64,000 nucleotides of DNA from Xenorhabdus ishibashii (lineage in GTDB: Bacteria > Pseudomonadota > Gammaproteobacteria > Enterobacterales > Enterobacteriaceae): assembly GCF_002632755.1 (NCBI RefSeq), contig NZ_NJAK01000001.1, positions 2,728,001 to 2,792,000 on the forward strand, given 5' to 3'. Each line of letters starts with the position of its first letter. The stretch's first letter is position 1. This document shows, one piece after another, positions 10,501 through 19,701 of the stretch. Position numbers and translations under genes: made by a program. Below the pieces are notes generated by a model. It saw only the letters and a program-made list of their open reading frames with translations. It was not told the DNA's origin and ran no database searches.

Positions 10501-10553
10501 GCCTGTCCCATAAATAAAATTTTATAACGGAAAATGATTTTTATAGGGCAGGC
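10501..10553. repeat. Imperfect inverted repeat between marR and the SnoaL-like gene
   Basis: Positions 10501-10514 can pair with 10540-10553 (13 of 14 positions counting one G-U) around a 25-nt AT-rich loop. It could terminate the npsA-npsB operon or overlap the marR promoter; no clear T run follows on the minus strand. Confidence 0.4.
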
Positions 10554-10593
10554 TCGTAAATATCCACTTATTTACGATTATGAACAGTCAAAA

Positions 10594-10983
10594 TCAAGAG
10601 AAAATAGCTGCTCGGTTAAGAACATCCTCATAGTCGTGTAATTCTTTAATTTTACCGTTGTTCAATTTAAACACATTAACATATAAGCAATAGAAATCTT
10701 TCTTATGTGGCAACGTCTTACCATTCAAGCGATATTCAACGATAAAAATATCAGGATTATCTGTAGGGTACAGTTCTACATCCTGAACAGAAGTAAAAAT
10801 CAGAGGCGCCTGACCAAAACTTGCTGAATAATGCTCAAGTATCAGTGACTGGCTCTCAATAGTATCGCGACTGGTGCGAAATGGTAACCTCAGGATACCA
10901 TCGTCACAAAATAGAGCCGCAAGTTTTGTTGGTGACTTTTCCAAAACAGCTTCTATATATTTATCGAACACAACTTTAAACAT
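10594..10983 (-). CDS. SnoaL/NTF2-like protein, PhzA/B-reminiscent, third gene of the NRPS operon
   Basis: This 129-residue protein shows the NTF2/SnoaL pattern: an N-terminal helix (FDKYIEAVLEKSPTKLAALFCDDG), then a run of beta strands ending with the family-like FKLNNGKIKELHDYED. The segment DNPDIFIVEY...LNGK lines up by eye with DDPNHFWVE...GHGK of PhzA/B, the NTF2-like phenazine condensation proteins; the position of the PhzA/B catalytic Glu appears to be Asp here. It follows npsB by 24 bp with a good AAGGAG site, so co-translation is likely. The Klebsiella tilivalline cluster, as I recall it, lacks such a gene. A role in cyclisation, dehydration or intermediate handling is inference; it may have no catalytic activity. 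Confidence 0.7.
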   Translation of the reverse strand: MFKVVFDKYIEAVLEKSPTKLAALFCDDGILRLPFRTSRDTIESQSLILEHYSASFGQAPLIFTSVQDVELYPTDNPDIFIVEYRLNGKTLPHKKDFYCLYVNVFKLNNGKIKELHDYEDVLNRAAIFS

Positions 10984-11007
10984 TATTTCTCCTTAGTGTT
11001 TTACGGG

Positions 11008-14000
11008 TTACTTACTTTCAGGTTTATATGACGGTATGCTTGCTTTATCCATAAAATAAGAGATTAATTTTGAGAAAGTTTTGACATTAATATCTGGAAA
11101 ATCGAGACCCAAGGCGTTAATGGCCTCGTGTGTGCTTTGGTTGTTATAGGTGCTATGACCAATATTCAGAGCATCTTCTTTAAAAAGGTGGATCAGTGAA
11201 CCCAGCGCTACATCATCACCATTGACAACCATGTGTCCGAGTTTTTCTAACCATGCTGATTCAGAAACCGTTGTGATGTCATGTCCTGTTTGTTTGATAG
11301 CCTGATATGCTGGGGTAAAATCAGTGCCTTTCGGATGAAATAAATGGAAGTTTTGTTGCTCATGTATCTTATTAGCGGTTGATAATGTCACAATGGCCTG
11401 ACTGACGAAATCAACTGGCAATAAATCAGTACGTAGCAATTCAGGATATGGTGCAATTCCCATTTGGATAAAGCTTTTAATTTGTAGCCATAAAAAATCG
11501 TCTTTTTGACATGCACCGGTAACACTGTCACCTGATATACGTCCTATCCGATAAATATTGATATCAACACCTTGATCTCTGGCCTGCTGTACATATTGCT
11601 CAGCTACCCATTTACTTTGGGTATAACCGATAGACAGTGAATTTGGGTAGTCAGGAAGGCTATCTTCTGTGATTGGTTGTTTAGGATAGTCCGGTGCAAA
11701 TACGGCAATAGTAGAAATATACTCCAGTTTCTTACGCTCGTGGTGACAACAAAAATCAATGACTTCCACGATACCATCGACATTCGTTCCCTTAACAGAA
11801 CTGTATGGGAGAACAAAATTAATATGAGCAGCTACGTGATATATTTTAGAAACTCTTTCTGATAATGACTGATATTCTGCCTCAGTTAAATCAAATTTCG
11901 CCTTGGCAATATCTCCCACCACAATTTCAACACGTGAAAAATCAATGTCATGATCGATACCATAACAATGAGCATTTTTTATGATACGGTTCAATCCTGC
12001 ACTATTATCGGTGGCTCTGACTAAACAAATGACTTTACTCGTTGGTTGTTGTAGTAAAGCGCGAAGCAGATAGATACCTAAAAAACCAGTGGCGCCTGTG
12101 AGTAATATATCACCGCTTATTGATGGGGTTAATTGGCGTGTATCCGTCCAATCATGTTGGACGAAAGCATCGTTAATAAATGTACTTTTTATTTCATTAT
12201 TTGATTTTTTATCACTATTCAGATAGGTATCAACCGAAACGGCCATGTCGCGTAAGGTAGGAGTATTGAATAGTAATTTGAGCGGGAAATCGACATTAAA
12301 TTGTTTGCGTAGTAAATACACTAACTGTGTTGCTAATAGTGAATGCCCTCCGATGTTGAAGAAATTATCTCTTAGTTTAATGACTCGGTTCGGAAAAACT
12401 TTTTGCCAGAGTAATTTGACTGTTTGTTCGGTTGAAGTCAGAACCTCTTCAATATTGTTTTTTTCAACATCATCCGATATTTTAGATATTTCAATGTGAT
12501 GTAGTGCTTTTCGGTCAATTTTACCACTAGGAGTAGTTGGAAGATCGGTCAAAAATACGAACTCATTTGGGATCATATAATCCGGTAGATAGCTACGTAA
12601 TCTAGTCAGCAGTTCAATACGTTCTAATGGCACAATTGTGACGATAAAAGCCACCAATATTTTGTTATCTGCTGATATTTCTTTTCCAATAACCGCAGAG
12701 ACTTTCACTCCATCCAATGAATTGATAACGGCTTCTATTTCTGATGGTTCAATCCGGAATCCCCTAATTTTTAACTGATTATCCAGACGACCCAGGTATG
12801 TAAATGAACCATTGGATTTTAGTTTTATGAGATCACCCGATTTATAAGCATGTTGGCTCAGTGCACCAGGCCAGTTTTCGGTTAAAAATCGTGCTTGAGT
12901 TTCATAATCTTTATTGTGATAACCTGGGGAAAGAAAATCGCTGATAATCCAAAGTTCGCCTGCGACACCCGCGGGAACCATACGTTTGTGTTTATCTAAT
13001 ACAAGCAGGGTAAATCCGGGGAGCGGATATCCTATTGATGCACTGTCTCCCCACAAAGAGATATCTGTTGGCATGACATAAGCGGAACAAACATGGCTTT
13101 CTGAAGGGCCATAAAGATTAATCAGTCTTCGGTTGGCATTAAACATCTGTTTAATGTCAGCGGTAAGAACCAGTTGTTCACCTGTTGAGTAGACTTCCTC
13201 AAGCATTGATAGTTGGGCTTTATTCGTGACGGTTAATTGAGCCAAATGCTGAAGTGCTACATAGGGAAAATATGCCCGGCGGATCTCGTTTAACTCAATG
13301 ACATTTTGCAAATGATGCAGATCCTTACGTTCCTCTTCATCTGCGATATATAACTTTCCACCAGTACATAAAGTGCCAAATATTTCCTGTATAGAAACAT
13401 CGAAAGACAAAGACATATAATGAAGTGTGCAATCACCTTCACCACAAATAGTGATTTCTTTTTGCCATGTAAGAAGATTGGACAGTGTCTTATTCAGTAA
13501 ACGCACTCCTTTGGGTTGTCCTGTTGAACCCGAAGTGTAAATGACATATAACTCATCTTCCGGTTTGCGTTGCACTGATTGCCAGTTAACATCCCGTATA
13601 AATACCGTTTCATCTAACACGACTTTGTGGATGGTCGCAGATAATGTTGTGACAAACTCACGGATGGTTACGATACAATCCACTGCTGCGTCCCGCAGCA
13701 TATATTCAATACGTTCCTGGGGATAATTTGGGTCAATGGGAACATAAGATGCCCCCGTTTTCAAAACGGCCAGTAAAGCGGCAATAGAATCTTCATTTCG
13801 GTTTAGTAATAAACCTACTCGTGAACCAACGCTGATGGTATAACTGGTATGCATAAATTCAGCTAGCTGGTTGGCGCGATGATTTAACCAGCCATAAGTC
13901 CAGTGACCGTGACGTGTTATTAATGCAGTATTGTTCGGATGAATTTTTGCATATTCCTCTATTTCACCAATAAAACATGGGTTGTTCATATCAGCGAATG

Positions 14001-15384
14001 GAGTACTTGAACGATTTACTATGGATAGCTGTTCATCTTGAGTGAGTATTTCAACTTCACTTAACGTTTTTTCACCCCACTCACCCATACATAAAGCGGT
14101 TTGTCTGTATAGCTCCAGCCAATATTGAATGGTGCTGCCTTCAAATAGCTCGGCATTAAATTCCATAATTAAACGATGAGATGTACCCGTTTCGACAAAT
14201 AGGGTTAAATCATATTTAGCGGATTGAATATACTGTTCAGTGATCTTTATTGAGTAAGGGAAATCTTGAAATGCATCATTGATAGTATCAAGATTGACAA
14301 GTAATGTTTGAAAAACAGGGTTATCTAAGCCAAAGTTCTGGCCTGCATCTGCAACAATGTCAGTAAATGGTAATTGCTTATTAAAATGTGCCTGAATAAA
14401 GCGGTTACGAATTGATACTGCAAACTGATTCACTGTACTACCTGAATCTAAATGAGATCTGAACGGTAAAGTATTAACCAAATATCCTACAGTTTCTTCA
14501 AATTCACTGTTATCCCGTAGCGCAAAAGGGATACCAATGGTGATATCTTTTTGACCAGATAAACGATACAGCAAAAACTGCCAGCACATCGTCATATACA
14601 TGAAAGGAGTCATTGCAAGATTTCTTGCCTGCTTCGATATTTTCAATGTGTCATCATGGCTAAGTTGCAAATGACGATAACCTGCTTTGGTTCCTTTGTA
14701 CTCTTTTCTGGAGTAATCAGTTGGGAGATCTATCATAGAAGGGTACGGAGTAAGTACTTCTTTCCAATAGTTTTTCATGATGGAAATTTCAGGTTTGGCT
14801 AATTGTTCTTTTTGCCATTGGGTGAACTCCAAGTAATCAGCACTGATTTTCCGATAATGAAACTCTCTGTTTTCAGCCAAATGCGCATAACATGTGAGAA
14901 TATTCTTGATAAAAATAGTCACTGATGGTGCATCAACGATAATATGATGAAAACAACACGCCAACCAACACCGTTTTAATTCCCCTGTTATCAAACAGAT
15001 ATCGAATAACGGTCCTTTTGCCAAATCATATTGTTTTGACGCCATTTGTTGAATAACTGCTTCTGGGTGATTCACCTCAGTGATAGTTTTGTGCGTAATA
15101 TGAACGTGATAGGGTTGTTCGATGACTTGATAAAGCTGATCTTGATTAAATGTAAAGTGTGTGCGTAAAACTGGAGTGACTTCAACAAATTGAGTGATTG
15201 CCTCTTCCAGTAAACGGTGATCTAACTGAGTCTCTATTTCTATCAGTAATGGAATATTGTAGCTTTCAGGTTGGCTCAGCACCTGATCAAGTAACCATAA
15301 CCCTTTTTGCCCTTGTGTACTGGGTATATATGTTTTGTTATCCAATATATCCTTTACGGCTTTGTTCAATGATTCATTGTCCAT
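11008..15384 (-). CDS. npsB: NRPS NpsB: condensation, adenylation, carrier and terminal reductase domains
   Basis: The second NRPS module of a pyrrolobenzodiazepine pathway (1458 residues). Domains: condensation about 15-450 with HHIIVDA at 146-152 (last motif Gly is Ala); adenylation about 470-960 with YTSGSTGQPKG and RGFRIEP; carrier domain with phosphopantetheine Ser1015 in IGGHSLL; thioester reductase about 1090-1458 with NAD(P)H motif GATGFLG (1097-1103) and catalytic Thr/Ser1224-1225, Tyr1254, Lys1258. It should couple the NpsA-bound aryl acid to an amino acid and release it reductively as an aldehyde. The adenylation pocket starts D-V-Q as in proline-activating domains but later positions differ. 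The start at 15384 has GGAGAG at good spacing and overlaps npsA by 11 bp, indicating translational coupling; an earlier in-frame ATG exists at 15411. Confidence 0.93.
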   Translation of the reverse strand: MDNESLNKAVKDILDNKTYIPSTQGQKGLWLLDQVLSQPESYNIPLLIEIETQLDHRLLEEAITQFVEVTPVLRTHFTFNQDQLYQVIEQPYHVHITHKTITEVNHPEAVIQQMASKQYDLAKGPLFDICLITGELKRCWLACCFHHIIVDAPSVTIFIKNILTCYAHLAENREFHYRKISADYLEFTQWQKEQLAKPEISIMKNYWKEVLTPYPSMIDLPTDYSRKEYKGTKAGYRHLQLSHDDTLKISKQARNLAMTPFMYMTMCWQFLLYRLSGQKDITIGIPFALRDNSEFEETVGYLVNTLPFRSHLDSGSTVNQFAVSIRNRFIQAHFNKQLPFTDIVADAGQNFGLDNPVFQTLLVNLDTINDAFQDFPYSIKITEQYIQSAKYDLTLFVETGTSHRLIMEFNAELFEGSTIQYWLELYRQTALCMGEWGEKTLSEVEILTQDEQLSIVNRSSTPFADMNNPCFIGEIEEYAKIHPNNTALITRHGHWTYGWLNHRANQLAEFMHTSYTISVGSRVGLLLNRNEDSIAALLAVLKTGASYVPIDPNYPQERIEYMLRDAAVDCIVTIREFVTTLSATIHKVVLDETVFIRDVNWQSVQRKPEDELYVIYTSGSTGQPKGVRLLNKTLSNLLTWQKEITICGEGDCTLHYMSLSFDVSIQEIFGTLCTGGKLYIADEEERKDLHHLQNVIELNEIRRAYFPYVALQHLAQLTVTNKAQLSMLEEVYSTGEQLVLTADIKQMFNANRRLINLYGPSESHVCSAYVMPTDISLWGDSASIGYPLPGFTLLVLDKHKRMVPAGVAGELWIISDFLSPGYHNKDYETQARFLTENWPGALSQHAYKSGDLIKLKSNGSFTYLGRLDNQLKIRGFRIEPSEIEAVINSLDGVKVSAVIGKEISADNKILVAFIVTIVPLERIELLTRLRSYLPDYMIPNEFVFLTDLPTTPSGKIDRKALHHIEISKISDDVEKNNIEEVLTSTEQTVKLLWQKVFPNRVIKLRDNFFNIGGHSLLATQLVYLLRKQFNVDFPLKLLFNTPTLRDMAVSVDTYLNSDKKSNNEIKSTFINDAFVQHDWTDTRQLTPSISGDILLTGATGFLGIYLLRALLQQPTSKVICLVRATDNSAGLNRIIKNAHCYGIDHDIDFSRVEIVVGDIAKAKFDLTEAEYQSLSERVSKIYHVAAHINFVLPYSSVKGTNVDGIVEVIDFCCHHERKKLEYISTIAVFAPDYPKQPITEDSLPDYPNSLSIGYTQSKWVAEQYVQQARDQGVDINIYRIGRISGDSVTGACQKDDFLWLQIKSFIQMGIAPYPELLRTDLLPVDFVSQAIVTLSTANKIHEQQNFHLFHPKGTDFTPAYQAIKQTGHDITTVSESAWLEKLGHMVVNGDDVALGSLIHLFKEDALNIGHSTYNNQSTHEAINALGLDFPDINVKTFSKLISYFMDKASIPSYKPESK

Positions 15385-17200
15385 TGCTGCTCTCCAGGCC
15401 ATCTTTTCCAAACTGGGCTGCTAATTTTTCGACACTATTCACTGAAAACACATCGGCAGATGAAACAGGAATATCAAGTGCCTTACTGACAAGAGAGGCT
15501 AATTTGATTAGGTGAAGAGAATTTGCTCCCTGTTCCCAAAACGAAGTTGCTGGGTCAAGGTTCTTATAACCCGTGATCTCTTGCCATATTGAGAGAATTT
15601 TGGATTCTATGTTGTCATCGCGTTGTTTGTGCATCCCATTAACAATAAGCTGAGCCATTTGATTTCGGTCGCGTTTACCATTTTTATTCATTGGCAAAGA
15701 ATTAACATGTGTAAACCGTTCTGGAACCATGTACGACGGCAGCTTTGACTTCATAAATTCGCGAAGATTGATGTTAGATAGAGAACCTGACTTACTCAGA
15801 TAGCAGGCATGTAATAGAGGCTCATTATCCGTTTGCTCTATAGTTACAATGACATCTTCTATTTGAGGATGTGAACGTAGAGTATGTTCCACTCCGGTGA
15901 TTTCGACCCTGAAACCACGAATTTTACACATGTGGTTACTGCGCCCCAGTAGTGTGATATTGCCGGATTTATCTCTTTTAGCTTGGTCATTAGTGCGGTA
16001 ATAGCGCTCATGATGACCATTAAGATCCAGCCAGACAAAACGCTCATGGGTTAATTCAAGATCTGAATATCCTTCCGCAAGCCCTGCGCCACTGATACAA
16101 AGTTCTCCCTGTATATCTGGAGCACAAATTTCTAAATTATCATTCAGCACGACCATATTGACGAGAGGCAATGGGTAACCAACAGGAACGGGGGAATCAG
16201 CATCCAGTATTTCATCTGGTAACACCTGATAGACAGAAGTAAGAGCTGAATTTTCCGTACATCCCATACCATTGAATATACGCCCCTTACCTGCCTTGGC
16301 TGCCATTGAAAACAGTCTGGGATTAACAAAATCACCTGAAACGATGACACAATCAGGTTTATGTAGAGTATTAGGAGAAACTTCTACAAATAACCGGAAC
16401 AGCCCACCAGATAAGGAAAGAATAGAAATATGCTGATGACTAATAATGTTATCGATTTCGGCTAAATCAGGGACATCGTTTGGGTAAACAACGAGTGTGG
16501 CTCCAGTCAGAAGGCTTATCCAAATTTCATTGGCACTTGCAGCAAATGACAGCTCTGCTAGCTGCAAATAACGGTCATTGTTTGTATTACCTAACTGGCT
16601 GATAGGGATTGCCAGGCGGGTTAACCCACAATGACGGATAATCACACTCTTTGGTTTTCCTGTTGAGCCCGAAGTCAACAATATCATTGCTGGGTCTGTC
16701 GCAACTAACGTTTCGGTTATAGTTTCAAATCTTGTCGGTATGTAATCTAAATCACGGGCTTGAGAAAAAATGTTTTCTATAGAGATAAATGAGTAAGTTA
16801 CTTGTGAACCCGATGTTTTAAATTTAGTTCTTTCAGCGTTATCAGAATCTGAAATCAGTAAACTGATGTCAGCGGTCTTGATGCAATCTGCTATATACTG
16901 CTCTGGGCTGTTATTGTTAAATACATTACTTAACGGAACAATAACCGCCCCCAACCGAATTACCGCTATCAGCACCAGATATAATTCAAGGCTGCGAGTG
17001 ATCTTAATTGCTACTTTATCTCCTTTTTTTACCTTCATTTTTTGTAAAACAAATGCTACCTGCGCTGATTGTTGCCAAACTTCACAATATGATAATGTTT
17101 CGAAGTTAAATATTAACGCGGTTTTATTTGGATATTTCTTTACTATTTCACCAAGAGCATTTGGTATAGTACGAAACTGTTCAACCTGTTTTTCAATCAT
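15374..17200 (-). CDS. npsA: NRPS NpsA: aryl-acid adenylation domain fused to a carrier domain
   Basis: This 608-residue protein should activate 3-hydroxyanthranilate as the adenylate and load it on its own carrier domain. The adenylation domain (about 1-520) has LLTSGSTGKPKS at 174-185, YRTNDQAK and RGFRVEI; the position that binds the amino group in amino-acid-activating domains (Asp235 in GrsA) is Ala in SFAASANEI (about 219-226), as expected for an aryl acid. The carrier domain lies at about 530-600, with Ser561 in GANSLHL. In Klebsiella these functions are split between NpsA and the separate carrier protein ThdA; here they are one chain. It heads the npsA-npsB-SnoaL operon and is divergent from the 3-hydroxyanthranilate genes. 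Confidence 0.92.
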   Translation of the reverse strand: MIEKQVEQFRTIPNALGEIVKKYPNKTALIFNFETLSYCEVWQQSAQVAFVLQKMKVKKGDKVAIKITRSLELYLVLIAVIRLGAVIVPLSNVFNNNSPEQYIADCIKTADISLLISDSDNAERTKFKTSGSQVTYSFISIENIFSQARDLDYIPTRFETITETLVATDPAMILLTSGSTGKPKSVIIRHCGLTRLAIPISQLGNTNNDRYLQLAELSFAASANEIWISLLTGATLVVYPNDVPDLAEIDNIISHQHISILSLSGGLFRLFVEVSPNTLHKPDCVIVSGDFVNPRLFSMAAKAGKGRIFNGMGCTENSALTSVYQVLPDEILDADSPVPVGYPLPLVNMVVLNDNLEICAPDIQGELCISGAGLAEGYSDLELTHERFVWLDLNGHHERYYRTNDQAKRDKSGNITLLGRSNHMCKIRGFRVEITGVEHTLRSHPQIEDVIVTIEQTDNEPLLHACYLSKSGSLSNINLREFMKSKLPSYMVPERFTHVNSLPMNKNGKRDRNQMAQLIVNGMHKQRDDNIESKILSIWQEITGYKNLDPATSFWEQGANSLHLIKLASLVSKALDIPVSSADVFSVNSVEKLAAQFGKDGLESSNGQ

Positions 17201-17725
17201 GTAGTAAACCTCATTATATTTATATGAGTTAAAACAATGAAGATATATTAAATAACTCTTTTAAGAAGTCTTCGAAAAATGATCTTGATCAATGTGCACT
17301 CATTTTTGTTTATTTCTATTGCCTAAGATACTGATGAAACAAAGTCTACAGTGTAATCCTAAAAACAGTCAAATGGTTTACAAAAAGAAATCATGTTGTT
17401 TGTATTTTTGTTGTCATTAAATTTAAATCCATTAAAAACAATATCTTATTAAAATGTTGAGTAATGGATTCATTTAAATAGTTGACATAATACATGTAAA
17501 TTACGGATGATGAACAGCGCGAGATCGATGGCTATCTATTTATATAGAACTGTATCTCTTTCAATGTAAAAATTTATCATTTTAATTTAAATACAAGCTA
17601 AGGGCGTATTTGTTTCCTTTGCTTTATTTAAAAATGTTCATGCAACTGCCCTGGTTATTAATAGTAATATGCTCTCGATTGTGAATTATTAATTTACCCT
17701 TCATTAGAAGTGGAGTATTAGTTAG
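17201..17725. promoter_or_regulatory. Divergent control region of the biosynthetic island
   Basis: This 525-bp gap between npsA and the DAHP synthase gene is strongly AT-rich with many A/T tracts, as seen at promoters silenced by H-NS. A TTGACA at 17482-17487 with GATGAT 18 bp downstream is a weak candidate promoter for the rightward operon; it would leave a leader of about 200 nt. I find no tRNA, riboswitch or convincing ORF. A ribosome-binding GTGGAG precedes the gene start at 17726. Confidence 0.6.
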
Positions 17726-18895
17726 ATGGATACATTAGAAATTATTGGCTCTTCATGGCAGCAACCGATTTGGAACAATCTGGTAACATTGTCCTACATA
17801 AAAAAAGAGTTATTGAGGCTACCACCATTAATTAATTATAAAAAATTGACACATTTTTATAATCAATTGGAAAAAGTTTGGTTACACAAAGCGGTAATAA
17901 TTCAAATGGGTGATTGTGCTGAACGGATTATCGAATGTGATCAACAATCGGTTGTTCCAAAAGTTGATTTATTACATGAATTATCAAACATTTTTTCTAC
18001 TTTACTGAATAAGCCTGTGATCACAGTTGGCCGCATCGCGGGTCAATATGCAAAACCGCGCTCTAATGCAATTGAAAAATATCGCAATACTACGTTACCT
18101 GTATGGCGTGGCGACAGTATAAATAGTCCAGAGCCTGTTTCAGATGCCAGAATAAATGATCCCAAACGGATGTTAATCAGTTATCACGCAGCTTCACAAA
18201 CCCTGTCTACGATTGATGATTACATTCGAAGTAGACCTGATATGAATTTACAGGTCTGGACAAGCCATGAAGCCTTATTGTTAGACTACGAACATTCTCA
18301 GTTGAGAACTACACCTGATGGACAGAGATATCTTGGTAGTACCCATTGGCCTTGGATCGGCATTCGTACCCTTGATTTAAATAGCCCTCATGTTGAGATG
18401 TTATCAAATATAGATAACCCGGTAGCATGCAAAATCAGCGATAAAGTCTCTCCTGATTTAATCACTGGATTATGCAAAAAACTCAATCCCCAAAAAATCC
18501 CTGGGCGACTGACATTTATCACCCGTTTTGGCCATAAACATATTCATAAACTCGGTCCTCTTATTGATGCGGTATTGGAGACAGGTATCCCCGTGCTTTG
18601 GATGTGTGATCCCATGCATGGAAATACAACAAAAACAGCGAATGGAAATAAACAACGAATTTTTGACGAGATGGTGGATGAAGTGGCTAGTTTTCAAATC
18701 CAGTTAGCCAAGCGTCATGCTTGTTGTGCAGGCATTCATTTAGAAACAACGGCTGAAGATATCGCTGAGTGTTTTGGTTGCGGTTTCAATCCTAAAGAAT
18801 CCGAATTATCGAACATCGTATGCGATCCACGATTGAACAAAATACAGGCAGTTGAACTTATTAAACAATGGGCAATTAATCAGGAGGCATTATGA
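17726..18895 (+). CDS. PhzC-like class II DAHP synthase
   Basis: The product (389 residues) condenses phosphoenolpyruvate and erythrose 4-phosphate to DAHP, the first step of the shikimate pathway. It belongs to the class II (plant/phenazine) type, unrelated to the AroF enzyme encoded at 55.8 kb: motifs include VIIQMGDCAERI, VGRIAGQYAKPRS and WMCDPMHGNT, with the metal-site ESEL region near the C-terminus. PhzC and AroX homologues in natural-product clusters push carbon into chorismate independently of amino-acid feedback. It opens the four-gene rightward operon and overlaps the next gene by ATGA. It corresponds to aroX of the tilivalline cluster. Confidence 0.93.
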   Translation: MDTLEIIGSSWQQPIWNNLVTLSYIKKELLRLPPLINYKKLTHFYNQLEKVWLHKAVIIQMGDCAERIIECDQQSVVPKVDLLHELSNIFSTLLNKPVITVGRIAGQYAKPRSNAIEKYRNTTLPVWRGDSINSPEPVSDARINDPKRMLISYHAASQTLSTIDDYIRSRPDMNLQVWTSHEALLLDYEHSQLRTTPDGQRYLGSTHWPWIGIRTLDLNSPHVEMLSNIDNPVACKISDKVSPDLITGLCKKLNPQKIPGRLTFITRFGHKHIHKLGPLIDAVLETGIPVLWMCDPMHGNTTKTANGNKQRIFDEMVDEVASFQIQLAKRHACCAGIHLETTAEDIAECFGCGFNPKESELSNIVCDPRLNKIQAVELIKQWAINQEAL

Positions 18896-19677
18896 CATTT
18901 GACAAAAAATATGTTGCTGTGATTACCGGCGCATGTGGTGGTATCGGTGAAGCCATCGCCAGACGATTGGCGACGAAGGGAATAATCTTAGCGCTTATTG
19001 ATAAACAGGCAGGGGCGTTACAAACTCTGGTGGACAGGCTTAGCGATGAATATTCTCAATCCATTATCGGTTTTCCTGTGGATGTTGCGGAACCTCAACA
19101 AGTTGACAGCGCATTTCTTGCCATCAGAAATCAACTCGGACCCATCGGTTATTTGGTGAATGGCGCTGGTGTATTGCACCATGCCGCTGTTGAAAACACC
19201 GATATTGATGCATGGAACCGGATCTTTGCTGTTAATGCGACGGGGGTATTCAATGTCAGCAAAGCCGCAGCCAGTTATATGCAGGAGCAGAAAAAAGGGA
19301 GCATCGTGACTGTTGCTTCAAATGCTGCACGAGTACCCAGGGCAATGATGGCCGCATATTGTGCTTCAAAAGCGGCTGCTCAAGCCTTTACCTATGCACT
19401 TGGGTTAGAAATAGCTCCATTTGGCGTCCGGTGCAATATCGTTGCTCCTGGCTCAACAGATACATCAATGCTGCGTAGTATGTGGGAAAATGAAGCCGAT
19501 AAAAGCCACACATTGTACGGTAATCCAGATCAATTTCGCATTGGTATCCCACTACGCAAGATTGCTACACCAGACGAAATTGCCGCCGCTGTTTGTTTCT
19601 ATCTAAGTGAAGAATCCAGTCAAACAACGTTATCGACTTTACTGGTAGATGGTGGAGCGGCATTAGGTAGCTGTTAG
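18892..19677 (+). CDS. Short-chain dehydrogenase, likely dihydro-3-hydroxyanthranilate dehydrogenase
   Basis: A 261-residue classical SDR resembling EntA/DhbA. It has the NAD-binding TGACGGIGEAIARR near residue 14, NGAG, the catalytic Ser in VTVASNAARV, and YCASK with catalytic Tyr and Lys. In this context it should oxidise trans-2,3-dihydro-3-hydroxyanthranilate made by the PhzE- and PhzD-like enzymes to 3-hydroxyanthranilate, the role of dhbX in tilivalline clusters; in siderophore loci the same family makes 2,3-dihydroxybenzoate. No entC or entE homologue is here, which supports the anthranilate route. It overlaps the DAHP synthase gene by 4 bp, implying coupled translation. Confidence 0.88.
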   Translation: MTFDKKYVAVITGACGGIGEAIARRLATKGIILALIDKQAGALQTLVDRLSDEYSQSIIGFPVDVAEPQQVDSAFLAIRNQLGPIGYLVNGAGVLHHAAVENTDIDAWNRIFAVNATGVFNVSKAAASYMQEQKKGSIVTVASNAARVPRAMMAAYCASKAAAQAFTYALGLEIAPFGVRCNIVAPGSTDTSMLRSMWENEADKSHTLYGNPDQFRIGIPLRKIATPDEIAAAVCFYLSEESSQTTLSTLLVDGGAALGSC

Positions 19678-19701
19678 TGAATAGCCAGCAAGGGATATAA
19701 C

